From assembly GCA_963746155.1 (NCBI GenBank), contig CAVVAB010000012.1, forward strand, positions 558,001 through 622,000: 64,000 bases of DNA, written 5' to 3'. Below the pieces are notes generated by a model. That model was not told where the DNA came from. It did no database searches and saw only the letters and a list, made by a program, of their open reading frames with translations. Below are positions 28,231 to 37,911 of this stretch, piece after piece; the stretch's first letter is position 1, and the number at the start of each line of letters is the position of its first letter. The position numbers and the translations under genes are program-made. This DNA comes from AC-32 sp963746155. Its GTDB lineage: Bacteria; Actinomycetota; Thermoleophilia; Gaiellales; Gaiellaceae.

Positions 28231-30264
28231 CTAACCCGTCATCGGGTTGATCTGGAGCACGAACGACGACGCGCCGGCCGGATTCGTGTACTTCTGCCCG
28301 CCCGTGAGGTTGCTCAGCTGCGGATACGAGTAGTACGTCGGGTTTCCGTTCGACTCGTTGGGCAGGGTGATCGAGTTGCAGATCACGGGCCCGCTGTCGC
28401 GGAACATCTGGTGGATCAGGCAGTCGCCTTTCGAGTAGAGGACTCCCTGGAAGCCCGAGGCGTAATACCCGTTGGGACAGGAGGTCGTCCCGGTCGGGGT
28501 GCACGTCGTGCCTCCCTGGTCGTACTCGGCCTGGCCGGTGTACATCGACAGGAGGACGAGCATGTCCTGGGACGGGTCCCAGTTGCTCATATCGGCGTAA
28601 CAGCTCGTGGCCAGGGTGGTCCCGGAGCCGCCGGCGCAGACGAGCGCGTCGATCTCTGCCGCGCCGCCCGCGAAGATGTCCCCGCGGCCGTGGTAGTGGA
28701 CGACCTGGCCGTCGTTGTCGAAACGGAAGTTCCCGTCGACGAAGACGGTGCCGTAGATGGTCATGTCGTGGGTCGTGTGGTTCCAGGAGAGCTCGCCCAC
28801 GCGGATGCCGTTCTCGATCACCTTGCAGGTGTAATCGGCGTTGAGCGGGGCCATCTCGCCGTTGACCGGGATGCTGTTGTTCGGCGCGCTGGTCGTGCCC
28901 GCGTCGTTGTCGAAGGTGGGAGGAGTTCCGGTCGACTGCGTGCACGGATACTTCGGGCCGGGCTTCGCATGCGCCCACCAGTAGGTGAAGTCGATCGAAG
29001 GGAAGCTCAGGTTCTTGGCCACGGAGGAGATGTTCGACGCGTAGACCTTGTCCGCGGTCGAGCAAGGCGTATGGGCCGCGTTGGCGTTGTACTTGCACGT
29101 TCCGTTGACGTTGACCTCGGCGACCGGCGACCCGGAGGCGCCGATCGCGCTCGTGTCGTTCGAGTACGTCACCGTGATCGTGATGTAGTCGACGTTCGCC
29201 GTGGTCGCGGTCGCGCCCGCCTTGGCGGTGAACTTGAGACCGAAGTTCGCGTTGTTGATGTCCGACGCGGTCCAGGTCGTGCCCCAGAGATCGGACGTCG
29301 TCCCGTAGTTCTGCGTGACGTTGGAGGTGGTCCAGGTACCGGCGATCGCCCTGTTCGACCCGACCGCGGTGCCAGCCTTCTGGAGCTGGACGGTCGCATC
29401 CTGGATCGAGCTCGCCGCGGTCGCCTTGCGAATCACGCTGACCTGGATGCCGCGGATGATCGCGCTCGACGGGACGGAGAAGCCGAACCCGGTCGCGGAG
29501 AGCGTGGCGCCGGTCGAGTTGGACGAGATCGCGTTGGTCGCGTAGACGCTGTTGCTCGTGAAGACGTTCGTCGAGTTCGTCCAGCCGGACGCTGCGGTCG
29601 GAACGCGCGCTGCCGGCGTCGTGTCGGGGCCTTCGATGATGACGCTGCCGCCGGTGTCGACGGTCGTGGTCGAGCCGGTGATCGTGGCGCCGTTCTCGAG
29701 ACAGAGGTCGCCGCGGGTCGAGACCGGCGCGGGCCAGTTGACGCCGTCGATCGTGAGGCACGAGGCCGTGCTGTCCTGGTAGAAGCGGCTCCAGGCGATC
29801 CCGGTCGCAGACTGGTTCAGGCCGAGGATCTGGACGGTTCGCTTGAGGGTTCGCCTGACGTTGCTGAGCGCTCCGGTCGGGCTGCGCACGGAGCCGATCG
29901 AGGTGATCGACCAGAGGTAGTTGGCGTCGATCGTCCCGGAATAGGTGGCCGAGCCGCCCTCGAAGTTGACGGTCGTCTGGGGGAGAAGCGTGCTCGTGCG
30001 CGGGTCGAGCGCGTTCTCGAGGACGGAGAGCGCGTTGTTCATCCCGGCCTCGGCGAGCGCGTAGGCCTTCTGGTCGGAGCTGCTGCGGGAGGCGGTGCGC
30101 GCGTTCGCGCTCGAGAAGTAGACGATCGTCGAGCCGGAGATCAGCAGGACGCTCATGATCCCCAGAGCCATCGCCAGAGCGATGCCGCGTTCCTCGCCGA
30201 GCCGGCGAAGAAGCCGATGTCGCGCCTGCCCACACGCGCACGCAAATGAGGTGAATCGCCGCAT
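28231..30264 (-). CDS. PilX-like secreted/surface protein with prepilin-type N-terminus
   Basis: 677-residue protein. A basic stretch ends in GEERGIALAMALGIMSVLLI, which resembles a prepilin-type cleavage and helix region, followed by ALAEAGMNNALSVLENAL as in PilX/PilV-like minor pilins. The rest is Thr/Ser/Gly-rich, beta-type sequence with scattered cysteines, plus repeated-looking segments around YGTTSDLWGTTWTASDIN. It is probably an exported surface or pilus-associated protein. No pilus ATPase or platform gene is visible nearby. The base composition and third-position pattern are milder than in its neighbours. Confidence 0.7.
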   Translation of the reverse strand: MRRFTSFACACGQARHRLLRRLGEERGIALAMALGIMSVLLISGSTIVYFSSANARTASRSSSDQKAYALAEAGMNNALSVLENALDPRTSTLLPQTTVNFEGGSATYSGTIDANYLWSITSIGSVRSPTGALSNVRRTLKRTVQILGLNQSATGIAWSRFYQDSTASCLTIDGVNWPAPVSTRGDLCLENGATITGSTTTVDTGGSVIIEGPDTTPAARVPTAASGWTNSTNVFTSNSVYATNAISSNSTGATLSATGFGFSVPSSAIIRGIQVSVIRKATAASSIQDATVQLQKAGTAVGSNRAIAGTWTTSNVTQNYGTTSDLWGTTWTASDINNANFGLKFTAKAGATATTANVDYITITVTYSNDTSAIGASGSPVAEVNVNGTCKYNANAAHTPCSTADKVYASNISSVAKNLSFPSIDFTYWWAHAKPGPKYPCTQSTGTPPTFDNDAGTTSAPNNSIPVNGEMAPLNADYTCKVIENGIRVGELSWNHTTHDMTIYGTVFVDGNFRFDNDGQVVHYHGRGDIFAGGAAEIDALVCAGGSGTTLATSCYADMSNWDPSQDMLVLLSMYTGQAEYDQGGTTCTPTGTTSCPNGYYASGFQGVLYSKGDCLIHQMFRDSGPVICNSITLPNESNGNPTYYSYPQLSNLTGGQKYTNPAGASSFVLQINPMTG

Positions 30265-30328
30265 TCCTCAGGCGTATCGGCCTGACGCGAATGGTGCTAT
30301 GTAGCTCGGACGAGTGAGTCCTCGTCGC

Positions 30329-31370
30329 TCAGGAAGCAGAGAGCGCGGGCAGCGGCGCACGCGCTGGCGCGAAGGCCGGGAAGCGCAGTGTGAAGATCGC
30401 GCCGGAGGCCGAGTTCACCGCGGAGCAGGTCCCGCCGTGGGCCTTCGTGATCGCATCGACGATCGCGAGCCCGAGCCCGGCGCCTCCCTGGTCCCGCGTC
30501 CGCGCGGAGTCGGCCGGGCGAAGCGGTCGAAGATCCGCCCGAGCGCGTCGTGCGGCACCCCGGGGCCCTCGTCCGCGACCTCGATCACGAGCTCGTCCGC
30601 CGGCCGCGCGGGCGCCGAGCCTGATCGCGTCGGCCGGCTCGGTGTACTTGACGGCGTTCTCGAGCAGTGCGTCGAGCGCGATCCGGAGAGCCTCGGGATC
30701 GGCGCGGAGTGTGCCCGTGCGCGAGCGCGCCGAGCCGCCATCCGCGCGGGACGACCTCCGACCAGCGCATGAAGACATCCTCGAGAAAGGGCTCGACGTC
30801 GAGCGTCCGAGAGCACGACGAAGTCGGGCTGCTCGGCCTTCGCGAGCAGCAGCAGCCGCTCGAGGATGTGCTCGATCCGGCCGAGCTCGTCGAGCGCGAC
30901 CTCGATCTCCTGGGCCGGCTCTCCGTTCAGCCGCCGGAGCACCTCGAGGTGGCCGCGCGCGATCGTGACCGGCGTCCGCAGCTCGTGCGAGACGTCGTGC
31001 AGGAAACGCTTCTGCTGGCGCGAGCAGCGCGGCGCGCTCGTCGGCCTCTCGCTCGACCGTGCGCAGCGCGTCCTGGCGGCGGCGCGCGTGCCAGACCATC
31101 GCGAGGAACATCGCCGACATCAGCGGCACCTCGAACAGCTCGCCCCAGAGCTGCGTCGCCCGTGAACGCGTCGCTGAGGATCAGGCCCCCGGTCGTCAGC
31201 GACGACGAGGCCGAGCACGACGCCCGTCGCCGTCGAGCCCCAGACGCGGAAGCCGTAGACGAGCGTCAGGCTGATCCAGATGAAGTGGAACGGGATCGTC
31301 TCCCAGCTCGGGCAGAGCGAGCATCGCGGCGAGGTTCGCTGCCGCGAACGCGACCCACGCGAGCTCGACG
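30329..31370 (-). CDS. OmpR-type sensor histidine kinase (heavily frameshifted)
   Basis: Membrane sensor kinase paired with the response regulator at 31375-32048. The N-terminal part reconstructs to hydrophobic segments (WVAFAAANLAAML, FIWISLTLVYGFRVWG). The H-box is FLHDVSHELRTPVTIARG, and the ATPase domain has ALLENAVKYTEPAD, EVADEGPGVPHDA and GGAGLGLAIVDAITKAHGG. Shifts lie near 31315, 31200, 31155, 31020, 30820 and 30610. The exact start is unclear and overlaps the regulator's end. It is divergent from the oxidase genes, so oxygen, redox or copper control is plausible. Confidence 0.78.
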
Positions 31371-31374
31371 CCGC

Positions 31375-32048
31375 TTACGCCGCAGTCAGTCGGTAGCCGC
31401 CATGCCGCACGGTCTCGATCGGCGCGCTGCGCGCCGAGCTTCTGCCGCAGCCGTCGGATGCAGACGTCGACGACGTTCGAGCGCGGGTCGAAGTGGTAGC
31501 CCCAGACGTCCGACGAGCAGGCGCTCGCGGCTCACGACCTCGCCCTCGTGCAGGACGAGGTGGTGGAGGAGCGCGGAACTCCCGGTCGGAGAGCTCGGCG
31601 ACGACGCTCGCCCAGGCGGGCCTGGCGGCGCGCGAGGTCGAGCGACAGCGTCCCCGCGCGCACGATCGTCGCCGTCTCGCCCGGCCGCCCGCGTCGCAGC
31701 TGTGCCGCGCACGCGCGCGAGCAGCTCGTCGAACGAGAACGGCTTCGAGAGGTAGTCGCAGGCGCCGAGGCCGAACCCGCGGAGCTTCGTCGGCGAGGTC
31801 CGAGCGTGCCGAGACGATCACGACCGGCAGCTCGGGCCGCGTCGCGCTGCAGCTCGCGCAGCACGGAGAGACCGTCGAGCTTCGGCAGCAGCAGGTCGAG
31901 GACACGAGGTCGTAGCGCCGCTCGTGCCGCGCGCGCGAGCGCCGGCCGCGCCGTCGCCCGCGCCGTCGACGCTGAAGCCCTCCGCCTCGAGCCCGCGCGC
32001 CAGGAAGGCCAGGATCCGCGGCTCGTCCTCGATGACCAGGATCCGCAT
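31375..32048 (-). CDS. OmpR/PhoB-family response regulator (heavily frameshifted)
   Basis: Starts MRILVIEDEPRILAFLARGL. The receiver continues with the phospho-acceptor region, PVVIVSARSDLADE, and a switch Lys in a KPFSFDELLARVRAQLRRG context. The C-terminal winged helix is broken into short frames (ELSDREF, LHHLVLHEGEVVSRERLL). Shifts lie near 31935, 31900, 31840, 31790, 31730, 31620, 31580 and 31510. It ends at the TAA at 31375. Probably binds the 11-bp repeats just upstream of its own start. Confidence 0.78.
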
Positions 32049-32078
32049 CACCTCCCGCCTGCGGACCCTAACGCAGTC

Positions 32079-32122
32079 GAGATGACCTGGAAATGACCTG
32101 CAAATGACAGTTTCGTCATCTC
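32079..32122. promoter_or_regulatory. Triple 11-bp direct repeat, candidate OmpR-type operator
   Basis: ATGACCTGGAA (32082-32092), ATGACCTGCAA (32093-32103) and ATGACAGTTTC (32104-32114) run in tandem at exactly one helical turn. They are enclosed by an outer inverted repeat GAGATGAC / GTCATCTC (32079-32086 and 32115-32122). The element sits in the 111-base divergent gap between the response regulator and ccoN. Tandem half-sites at 11-bp spacing are the typical target of OmpR/PhoB dimers. Confidence 0.6.
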
Positions 32123-32159
32123 AGGCGCGTGACCGCGGGCGCTTTCCTATGGTCGCTCC

Positions 32160-33689
32160 ATGGCCGGCGATGGGACCGAGCGGAGCGTCCGCGAGCCGGC
32201 GCGGTCACTGCCGGATGCGCCTGCGCCGCTGACGGAGCGCGCAGCGCGGGCCCGCGCCGCTTCCCGGACCGCGCGGCGAGGCACTGGATCCTCTCGTCGA
32301 TCATCTGGCTGACGGTCGTCGACCTCTTCGGGCTCGTGCTCGCGACCGAGTTCGTCACGCCCGAGGCCTTCGGCGGGATCTCGTGGCTCTCGTTCAGCCG
32401 CATCCGCCCGTCGCACGTGAACGGCGTGATCCTCGCGTGGCTCACGATGATGTACTTCGGCGCGCTCTTCTACATGCTCCCGCGCCTCGTCGGGCACGCG
32501 CGGGATGTGGAGCGAGCGGCTCGGCGTCATCTGCGCCTGGGCCTGGAACCTGATGTACCTGCTCGGGATCATCGGGCTCCTGACGGGCCACAGCCAGGGC
32601 CGCGAGTACGCCGAGTTCATCTGGCCGATCGACATCGCGCTGCTCGTCATCTGGTGCGCGAACATCGTCAACATCCTCGCGACGGTCGCGATCCGGACGA
32701 TCCGGCCGATCTACGTCTCCGTCTGGTTCTTCATCGCGAGCCCGCTCTGGCTCGCGGTCGACTACGCGATCGGCAACGTCATCTGGCGACCCGGGCAACA
32801 TCTGGGGCGCGCCCTCCGGCGCGCTCTCGAACAGCCTCTCCGACGCGATCCTCAACTGGTGGTACGCGCACAACCTGTTCGGGCTGTGGCTGACGCCGAT
32901 GCTGCTCGCGCTGACGTACTACATCGTCCCGCGGGTCACGAACACGCCGCTCTACAGCTACACGCTCTCGCTCGATCTGCTTCTGGGGGATGGCGTTCTT
33001 CTACACGGGCGTCGGCGACCACCACATCCTGCAGTCGCCGACGCCGGCGTGGCTGAAGACGATCGCCGAGGTCTCGTCCTGGATGCTGCTGGTCCCGGTC
33101 TTCGCGTTCACGATCAACATCCTCGGGACGATGAAGGGCAACTGGGACCGGTTCTTCACGAACTTGCCCCTGCGGTTCACGATGACCGCCTTCTTCTTCT
33201 ACTTCCTGGTCAACATCCAGGGCGCGTTCGAGGCGATCCAGCCGTTCAACAAGCTGACGCACTTCACGAACTTCGTCGTCGCCCACGCGCACCTGGCGCT
33301 GCTCGGCGCCTTCACGATCCTCGGCATGGGCGTGATCGACTACATCGTCGCCCAGATCTACCGGCGAGCCCTTATGGAGCCGGAGCCTGACCGAGTGGCA
33401 GTACTGGCTCGTCACGGTCGGCTTCACCGGCTTCTTCAGCGTGCTCACGCTGGCCGGCTTCCAGCAGGGCTTCAGCTGGCAGGACGGGATCCCCGAGGTG
33501 AACGTCCTGCCGCAGCTGCACGCGTACTACATCGCGCGCGGGATCTTCGGCGCGATGATCGTCGCTCTCCGGGATCGTCCAGATCGTCAACATCGGGATG
33601 ACGATCTTCAGCGAACACGGCGCGAGCGCCGGCGGCGGGAGACCCTGAGGGTGGCCGAGGCGATCGCGCCGCCGCCGGTGGCCGGCTGA
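32160..33689 (+). CDS. ccoN: cbb3-type cytochrome c oxidase subunit I (frameshifted)
   Basis: Catalytic haem-copper subunit of about 510 residues. The TM2 haem ligand is in SRIRPSHVNGVILAW. CuB-side ligands are the His of NWWYAHNLFGLWLTPML and the pair in FYTGVGDHHILQSP. The haem pair is in FVVAHAHLALLG. The short N-terminal extension reads in another frame. Shifts lie near 32245, 32505, 32795, 32985, 33370, 33565 and 33640. The stop overlaps the next start (TGATG). It is the terminal oxidase of the respiratory chain, and the C-family type is known for high oxygen affinity. Confidence 0.85.
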
Positions 33690-35136
33690 TGGCGGACGAC
33701 GAGCAGGCCGCGAGCGGACGACGGCGCAGCCGCGCTGCCGCGCGGCTGGGCGCGCCACCCGCGCGAGCGCATGCTGATCACGCCGCTGATGGCCGGGCTC
33801 GGCGGCCTGCTCGCCTTCTTCGTCGTCGTCGCGATCGTCGTCTGGCTGCCGATCCACACGTTCGATCCGCCGCCTCGGCGGACTGGGCGCCGCTCTCGAA
33901 CGTGGCGCTCAAGGGCCGCAACCTGTTCGCGTCAGAACGGCTGCTACGTCTGCCACTCCGGCTACTCGCGGCCGCAGGACGTGCGCGAGGCGCTCTACTT
34001 CCTCTACCCGAAGGTCTCCCAGCCGGGCGACTTCTACGGCAGCGACCAGTCGCCGAACCTGCTCGGAACCGAGCGGACCGGGCCCGACCTCTCGCAGGAG
34101 TCCGGCTGGCACCCGGACGACTGGCAGCGCGCGCACTTCTACGACCCGCGCTTCGTCGACCCGCTGCTCGCTGATGCCGGACATGAAGTCGCTCTTCTCG
34201 GACAAGCAGGTCGAGCAGCTGTCGCGTTCGTCGAGCAGCGCAGCGGCAAGTCCGGGCCTGCTCCGCTACGCGGGCCAGCTCTACGCGAAGCACGTCGTGC
34301 TCGCCAACCAGGGCTTCCCGCGCGCCGTACACGCGGCTTCCAGGGCGCGCACAAGCCGATCGTGGAGCGCGGACGACGACGAGCTCGAAGCCGCCGAAGG
34401 ACCAGCTCGAGGAGGCGCCGAACCTCTCCCAGATCGACCGCAGCTACTGGCTCTCGGGCGACCCGCTGCCCGTGACGCGAGCAGAACCTCTTCCGCGGCA
34501 AGGAGGTCTTCCTCGACCGCTGCGTCGGCTGCCACGGCCTCAAGCGGCGACGGCAAGGGCCCGGCCGCGCGCTTCCTGTCGCCGCCGCCGGCCGACTTCA
34601 CCGACAAGGACGACGCCTGCTGCGGCGGCGACACCGGGCCCGGGCGACTTCTACTACCGGATCCTGCGCGGCTGGCCGGGACGGCGATGGAGAACTTCGG
34701 CGACCGCCTCTCGGTCAACGACATCTGGCGCGTCGTCCTGTTCGTGAAGACGATCCCGAACGGGACGCTCGAGCCGAACCGCGTCCCCGAGCCGAAGGAC
34801 TACATCGTCTGGCAGCCGTCGACGGAGCTGCTCGCCTGGGTCGAAGACCGCACCAGAAGCTCGACCGACAACGCCAGCTTCGACAAGAAGCAGGTCGACC
34901 GACCCGTTCATGCAGGAGGCGATGCGCGTCTTCCCGGGCCTCGCGCCGGGCGACCGCATGATGCTGAACGACAGGCACACACGCCGCTCTCGCTCGACGA
35001 CGGCGGCCGCGGGGATCAAGGCGATCTACGAGGACATGCTCGACCGCGCCTGGGCCGACGCGCGCGCGCGCGGCGAGAAGCTGCCGCCCGCGCGCGCAGA
35101 AGGACGATCCCGCCGACCGTGCCGGGGCAGCAGTGA
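33689..35136 (+). CDS. Di-haem c-type cytochrome subunit, CcoO-CcoP-like in one chain (heavily frameshifted)
   Basis: About 480 residues reconstructed from several frames. A membrane anchor (MAGLGGLLAFFVVVAIVVWL) is followed by the CcoO-type haem site NGCYVCHSGYSRPQDVR, the CcoO hallmark FYGSDQSPNLLGTERTGPDL and SGWHPDDWQRAHFYDPR. A second, CcoP/cytochrome-c-like domain follows with DRCVGCHGLSGDGKGPAAR and a candidate Met ligand in GTAMENFGDRLSVNDIW. A C-terminal helical tail runs to the stop in a GTGA overlap. I see no stop separating the halves in the best frame path, but frameshifts prevent certainty; two genes are possible. Confidence 0.7.
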
Positions 35137-35443
35137 GGCGCCTGCGCCTGCAGCTCGCTCGTCGCCGTCGCGGTCGTGGCGCTCGGCTGGCCCGGCGCTC
35201 GCGCTCGCGCACGACGCAGCCGGAGACGCAGCAGTCGCACTGGGTGATGGCCGACTGGATGATCGACACGTTCTTCATCTTCGCCGGGCTCGCGTTCGTC
35301 GCCTTCCTGGCGGCGTGGAAGGCGGGCCACTTCCAGGAGCTCGACCGGCATGGCGCGCATCCCGCTCTACGTCGAGGAGGAGGACTACTACACGCCCGAG
35401 TGGGCGCTCGACGAGGAGGAGTGGGCCGATGGGCGATGCCTAG
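35133..35443 (+). CDS. Small exported membrane protein of the oxidase operon (frameshifted)
   Basis: About 100 residues. Joined frames give a signal-like start (RRLRLQLA then VAVAVVALGWPALALAHDAA), then one membrane helix (WMIDTFFIFAGLAFVAFLAAW) and an acidic cytoplasmic or exported tail (MARIPLYVEEEDYYTPEWAL, DEEEWADG). The GTG start overlaps the preceding stop. The end is the TAG at 35441 if one G is removed. It may be a CcoQ/FixQ-like accessory subunit, but the sequence is not one I recognise. Confidence 0.55.
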
Positions 35444-35788
35444 CGGCGACATCGCCGGAGCAAGGCGCAGCAGTACTACCACTACCTCCAGGGCCACCAG
35501 CAGACGATGCAGCACGGCCGGACACCTGGCACGTCCACTGGGTCGAGCTCGCCTGGCTCTGGGGCTTCGTGATCGTGCTCGCGCTCGTGCATGCTGCTGG
35601 TGGATCTGGCAGTACCGCATCGACGCGGCAGCGGACGGGCATCTACCCGGTCGACAGCTTCGGCGGCTACACGACGCGAGCTGGCCGGCCCGGCGACGCG
35701 CTTCTTCCTCGTTCTGACGCGTGGTCCTCGTCGGCCTGGGCGCGTCGTGCTGATCGTCGGCCACATCGTCTGGGGGCAGAAGTTCTGA
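35436..35788 (+). CDS. Small two-TM protein of the oxidase operon (frameshifted)
   Basis: Begins MPSGDIAG at 35436, inside the end of the previous gene. It reads AQQYYHYLQGHQQTMQHG, then a first membrane helix (WVELAWLWGFVIVLALV), then TGIYPVDSFGGYTT, a second helix region (ATRFFLVLT to VVLIVGHIVWGQKF) and the stop, which overlaps the next ATG. Three or four shifts interrupt it. Unknown; probably a structural or assembly component of the oxidase. Confidence 0.55.
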
Positions 35789-36121
35789 TGGCCGCCGCAG
35801 CGTCCCGCCCTTCGGCGCTGCCCTACGTCTCCTGGTCGTCGGCGACGTGGCTCGTCGTGCCGGCCGACGGCGTGGCCGATCGTCTACGCGTCGCTGCAGG
35901 CGCTCAAGGGACACGTGCAGGAGTACCCGGGCTGCCAGAGGCTCGAGGTCGTTCGTCCGGCCGACGAGGACGGCGGCGTGCGCGTCCACTGCTACACGAC
36001 CTGGGACACGCCCGAGCAGCTCGAGGCGTTCCTCGAGCGCGGCTACACGTTCGAGCGGATGCTCGCCGACGTCGCCGGGATCCGCCGAGCGCGACCCGCG
36101 TCGATGGAGAAGATGTTCTGA
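35788..36121 (+). CDS. Small dimeric-barrel-like protein of the oxidase operon (frameshifted)
   Basis: About 110 residues, soluble. The second part is clear: VQEYPGCQRLEVVRPADEDG, GVRVHCYTTWDTPEQLEAFL and ERGYTFERMLADVAGI. The strand-helix pattern with a W-D-T-P-E-Q-L-E-AFLERG turn resembles the dimeric alpha/beta barrel of the ABM superfamily, some of which bind haem. Frames change near 35860 and 36085. It overlaps both neighbours by one base. Function unknown. Confidence 0.5.
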
Positions 36122-36308
36122 TGGCGACGCGCCCCCGGACGCCCCGGCCCGCCCGCCCGCTCGCCGGCTACCGCGACATCGGCGCCGAGGACGTGCGCCA
36201 CTCGCGCCAGGCGCGTCGTCCGCGCCTGGATCATCCTCGCGTCATGATCGCGCTGCTACCTCGCGCTGGACGCTGACGGTCTACTTCCTCGAGCCCGGCC
36301 TGCGCTAG
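36121..36308 (+). CDS. Small single-TM protein of the oxidase operon (frameshifted)
   Basis: About 62 residues. A proline/arginine-rich cytoplasmic start (MATRPRTPRPARPLAGYRD) is followed by a membrane helix (reconstructed as AWIILAVMIALLYLA) and the C-terminal LTVYFLEPGLR. Two shifts lie near 36212 and 36255. Size and topology resemble the small fourth subunits (CcoQ/CcoH-like) of cbb3 oxidases, but sequence similarity is too weak to name it. Confidence 0.5.
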
Positions 36309-36319
36309 GCGGCAGCGCT

Positions 36320-37911
36320 ATGTAGCTCCAGCACCTCTCGTCGCTCCAGTTCCTGACGTACGTCGCGTTCTTCGCGGTCGTGGTCGCGGCGATCTGCAAG
36401 TTCGTCCCGGGCCGGCGCCGCCGGTGCGCGACGAGCCGTACCCGGACGAGGAGCTGCACGCGCACGACCCGAAGTCGGCGAAGTACTTCGTCGCCGGCGG
36501 GCTCTTCCTCGTCCTCGGCTAGCCTGCACATGGTCGTCGAAGAACCTGCCCTGGCTCGCCGAGTGCCTCGCCCGCACCGGCTACGCGGGCCACCTGGTCC
36601 GCGACCTCTCGAACACGCACGTGATGATCGTCGGCGGCGGCACGCTGCTCGCGACCGGGCTCTGCTGGCTCGTCGCTGCCGCGGATCGTCGGCCGGCCGC
36701 TCGCGAGCGAGGGGCTCGCGCAGTGCGCGTTCTGGTTCACCGTCGTCGGCCTGCCGTCTTCTACGTCTCGCTGGTCGGGAACGGGATCGCGATGGGGCGG
36801 CTGATCGAGCACGGGTGGACTACCCGGCCGCGAAGGCGCACATGGGCAAGCTGGTACAAGGCGCCGACCGGGATGGGCGCGGGCGTGATGGGCCTCGGCT
36901 ACTGGTGCTTCGCCAGCGAACGTCGTCCTGACGATCTTCCAGTCGCGGCTCGTCCGCGTGCCGAAGCCGCAGTGGCACCTCTGGAAGTTCTTCGCCACGG
37001 GCGCCGCCGGCGCTGACCGTCGGGACGGTGCAGGGCGTGATCCAGGTGCAGCCGGCGAACGCGGACTGGCTCTACAGGCCGGGCCACGCGGGCGAGTGGA
37101 TCGACCCGATCAGCCACGCGCACATCAACCTCGTCACCGGGCTGACGATGCTCGTCGCGGGCGCGCTGTTCGCGCTCGTCACCGCGCTCGGCGGGACCGC
37201 GCCGTCGCGCCGCCTCGCCGACACGTGCTTCTTCGCGCTGCTCGGCGGCTCGCTCGCCTTCTACTTCGCGGCGCTCTACCTCGGCTTCCACGAGGGCAGG
37301 CTCGTCGTCGACCACGGGCTGACCCCCGAGCAGGCCGAGGAGGCGACGCCGCTCCACCCGTACCTGATCATGGGCGCCGGGATCGCGATGTTCGCCGCGT
37401 TCTGGCTGCTGCTCGCGATGATCGTGCGCTCGGTCCGTCGGCGCGCGCGAGCCGGCTGCGGCCGTTCGTGCTCGCCGGCTGCGCCGCGCTCGCGGTCGGG
37501 ACGCTGCAGGGACCGGTCCAGGCGTTGCCGGCTGTGAACGAGGCGCTCGACCGCGGCGGCGAGGCGGGCGACGTGATCGTCAACCTGCACGCCCAGCTGA
37601 ACATGCTCGGCGGGCTGATGGTGCTCCTGATCGGCCTCGCGCTCGCGCTCGCTCGCGCTGCTCGGCGGCGCGCTGGCCGGCGCGACGGGCCCGGCTCGTC
37701 GCTGGTCTTCGTCCCGCGTCGGGATCGGCGCCGTACTACGCGGCCGGCGATCGCCTTCTCGGCGGTCGAGGCGCACGCGGTCGCGCGCGGGGCGCGTCGT
37801 TCGCGGCCGCGGTCTCGGCGCTCGAGCCGTGGCAGGCGCTCGTGCTCGTGCCGGCGGCGCTCGCGGTCCTCGTCGGGTTCGCCGCCTTCGCGCGCGCGGC
37901 CTGGCGCGATG
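36320..37911 (+). CDS. Haem-copper-oxidase-like subunit I homologue without visible CuB ligands (frameshifted)
   Basis: About 530 residues and 11-12 membrane helices. It resembles CcoN/NorB: SLHMVVKNLPWLAE, a TM2-type histidine in LSNTHVMIVGGGTLLATGL, MGAGVMGLGYWCFASN, and a haem-type pair in DPISHAHINLVTGLTMLVAG. Between these I find neither the HH pair nor the upstream CuB histidine seen in the ccoN gene of this cluster. A second copy of the last block occurs later (TLQGPVQALP then NLHAQLNMLGGLMVLLIG). An in-frame TAG is the second codon of the ATG at 36320, so the start is uncertain. Shifts lie near 36515, 36540, 36680, 36760, 36825 and 37010. Confidence 0.65.

Noticed and set aside
28411..30249. 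612-codon open frame on the plus strand opposite the PilX-like gene
   Set aside because: It is a repetitive Val/Arg/Asp sequence with no motif; the minus strand has a coherent exported protein with a prepilin-like start.
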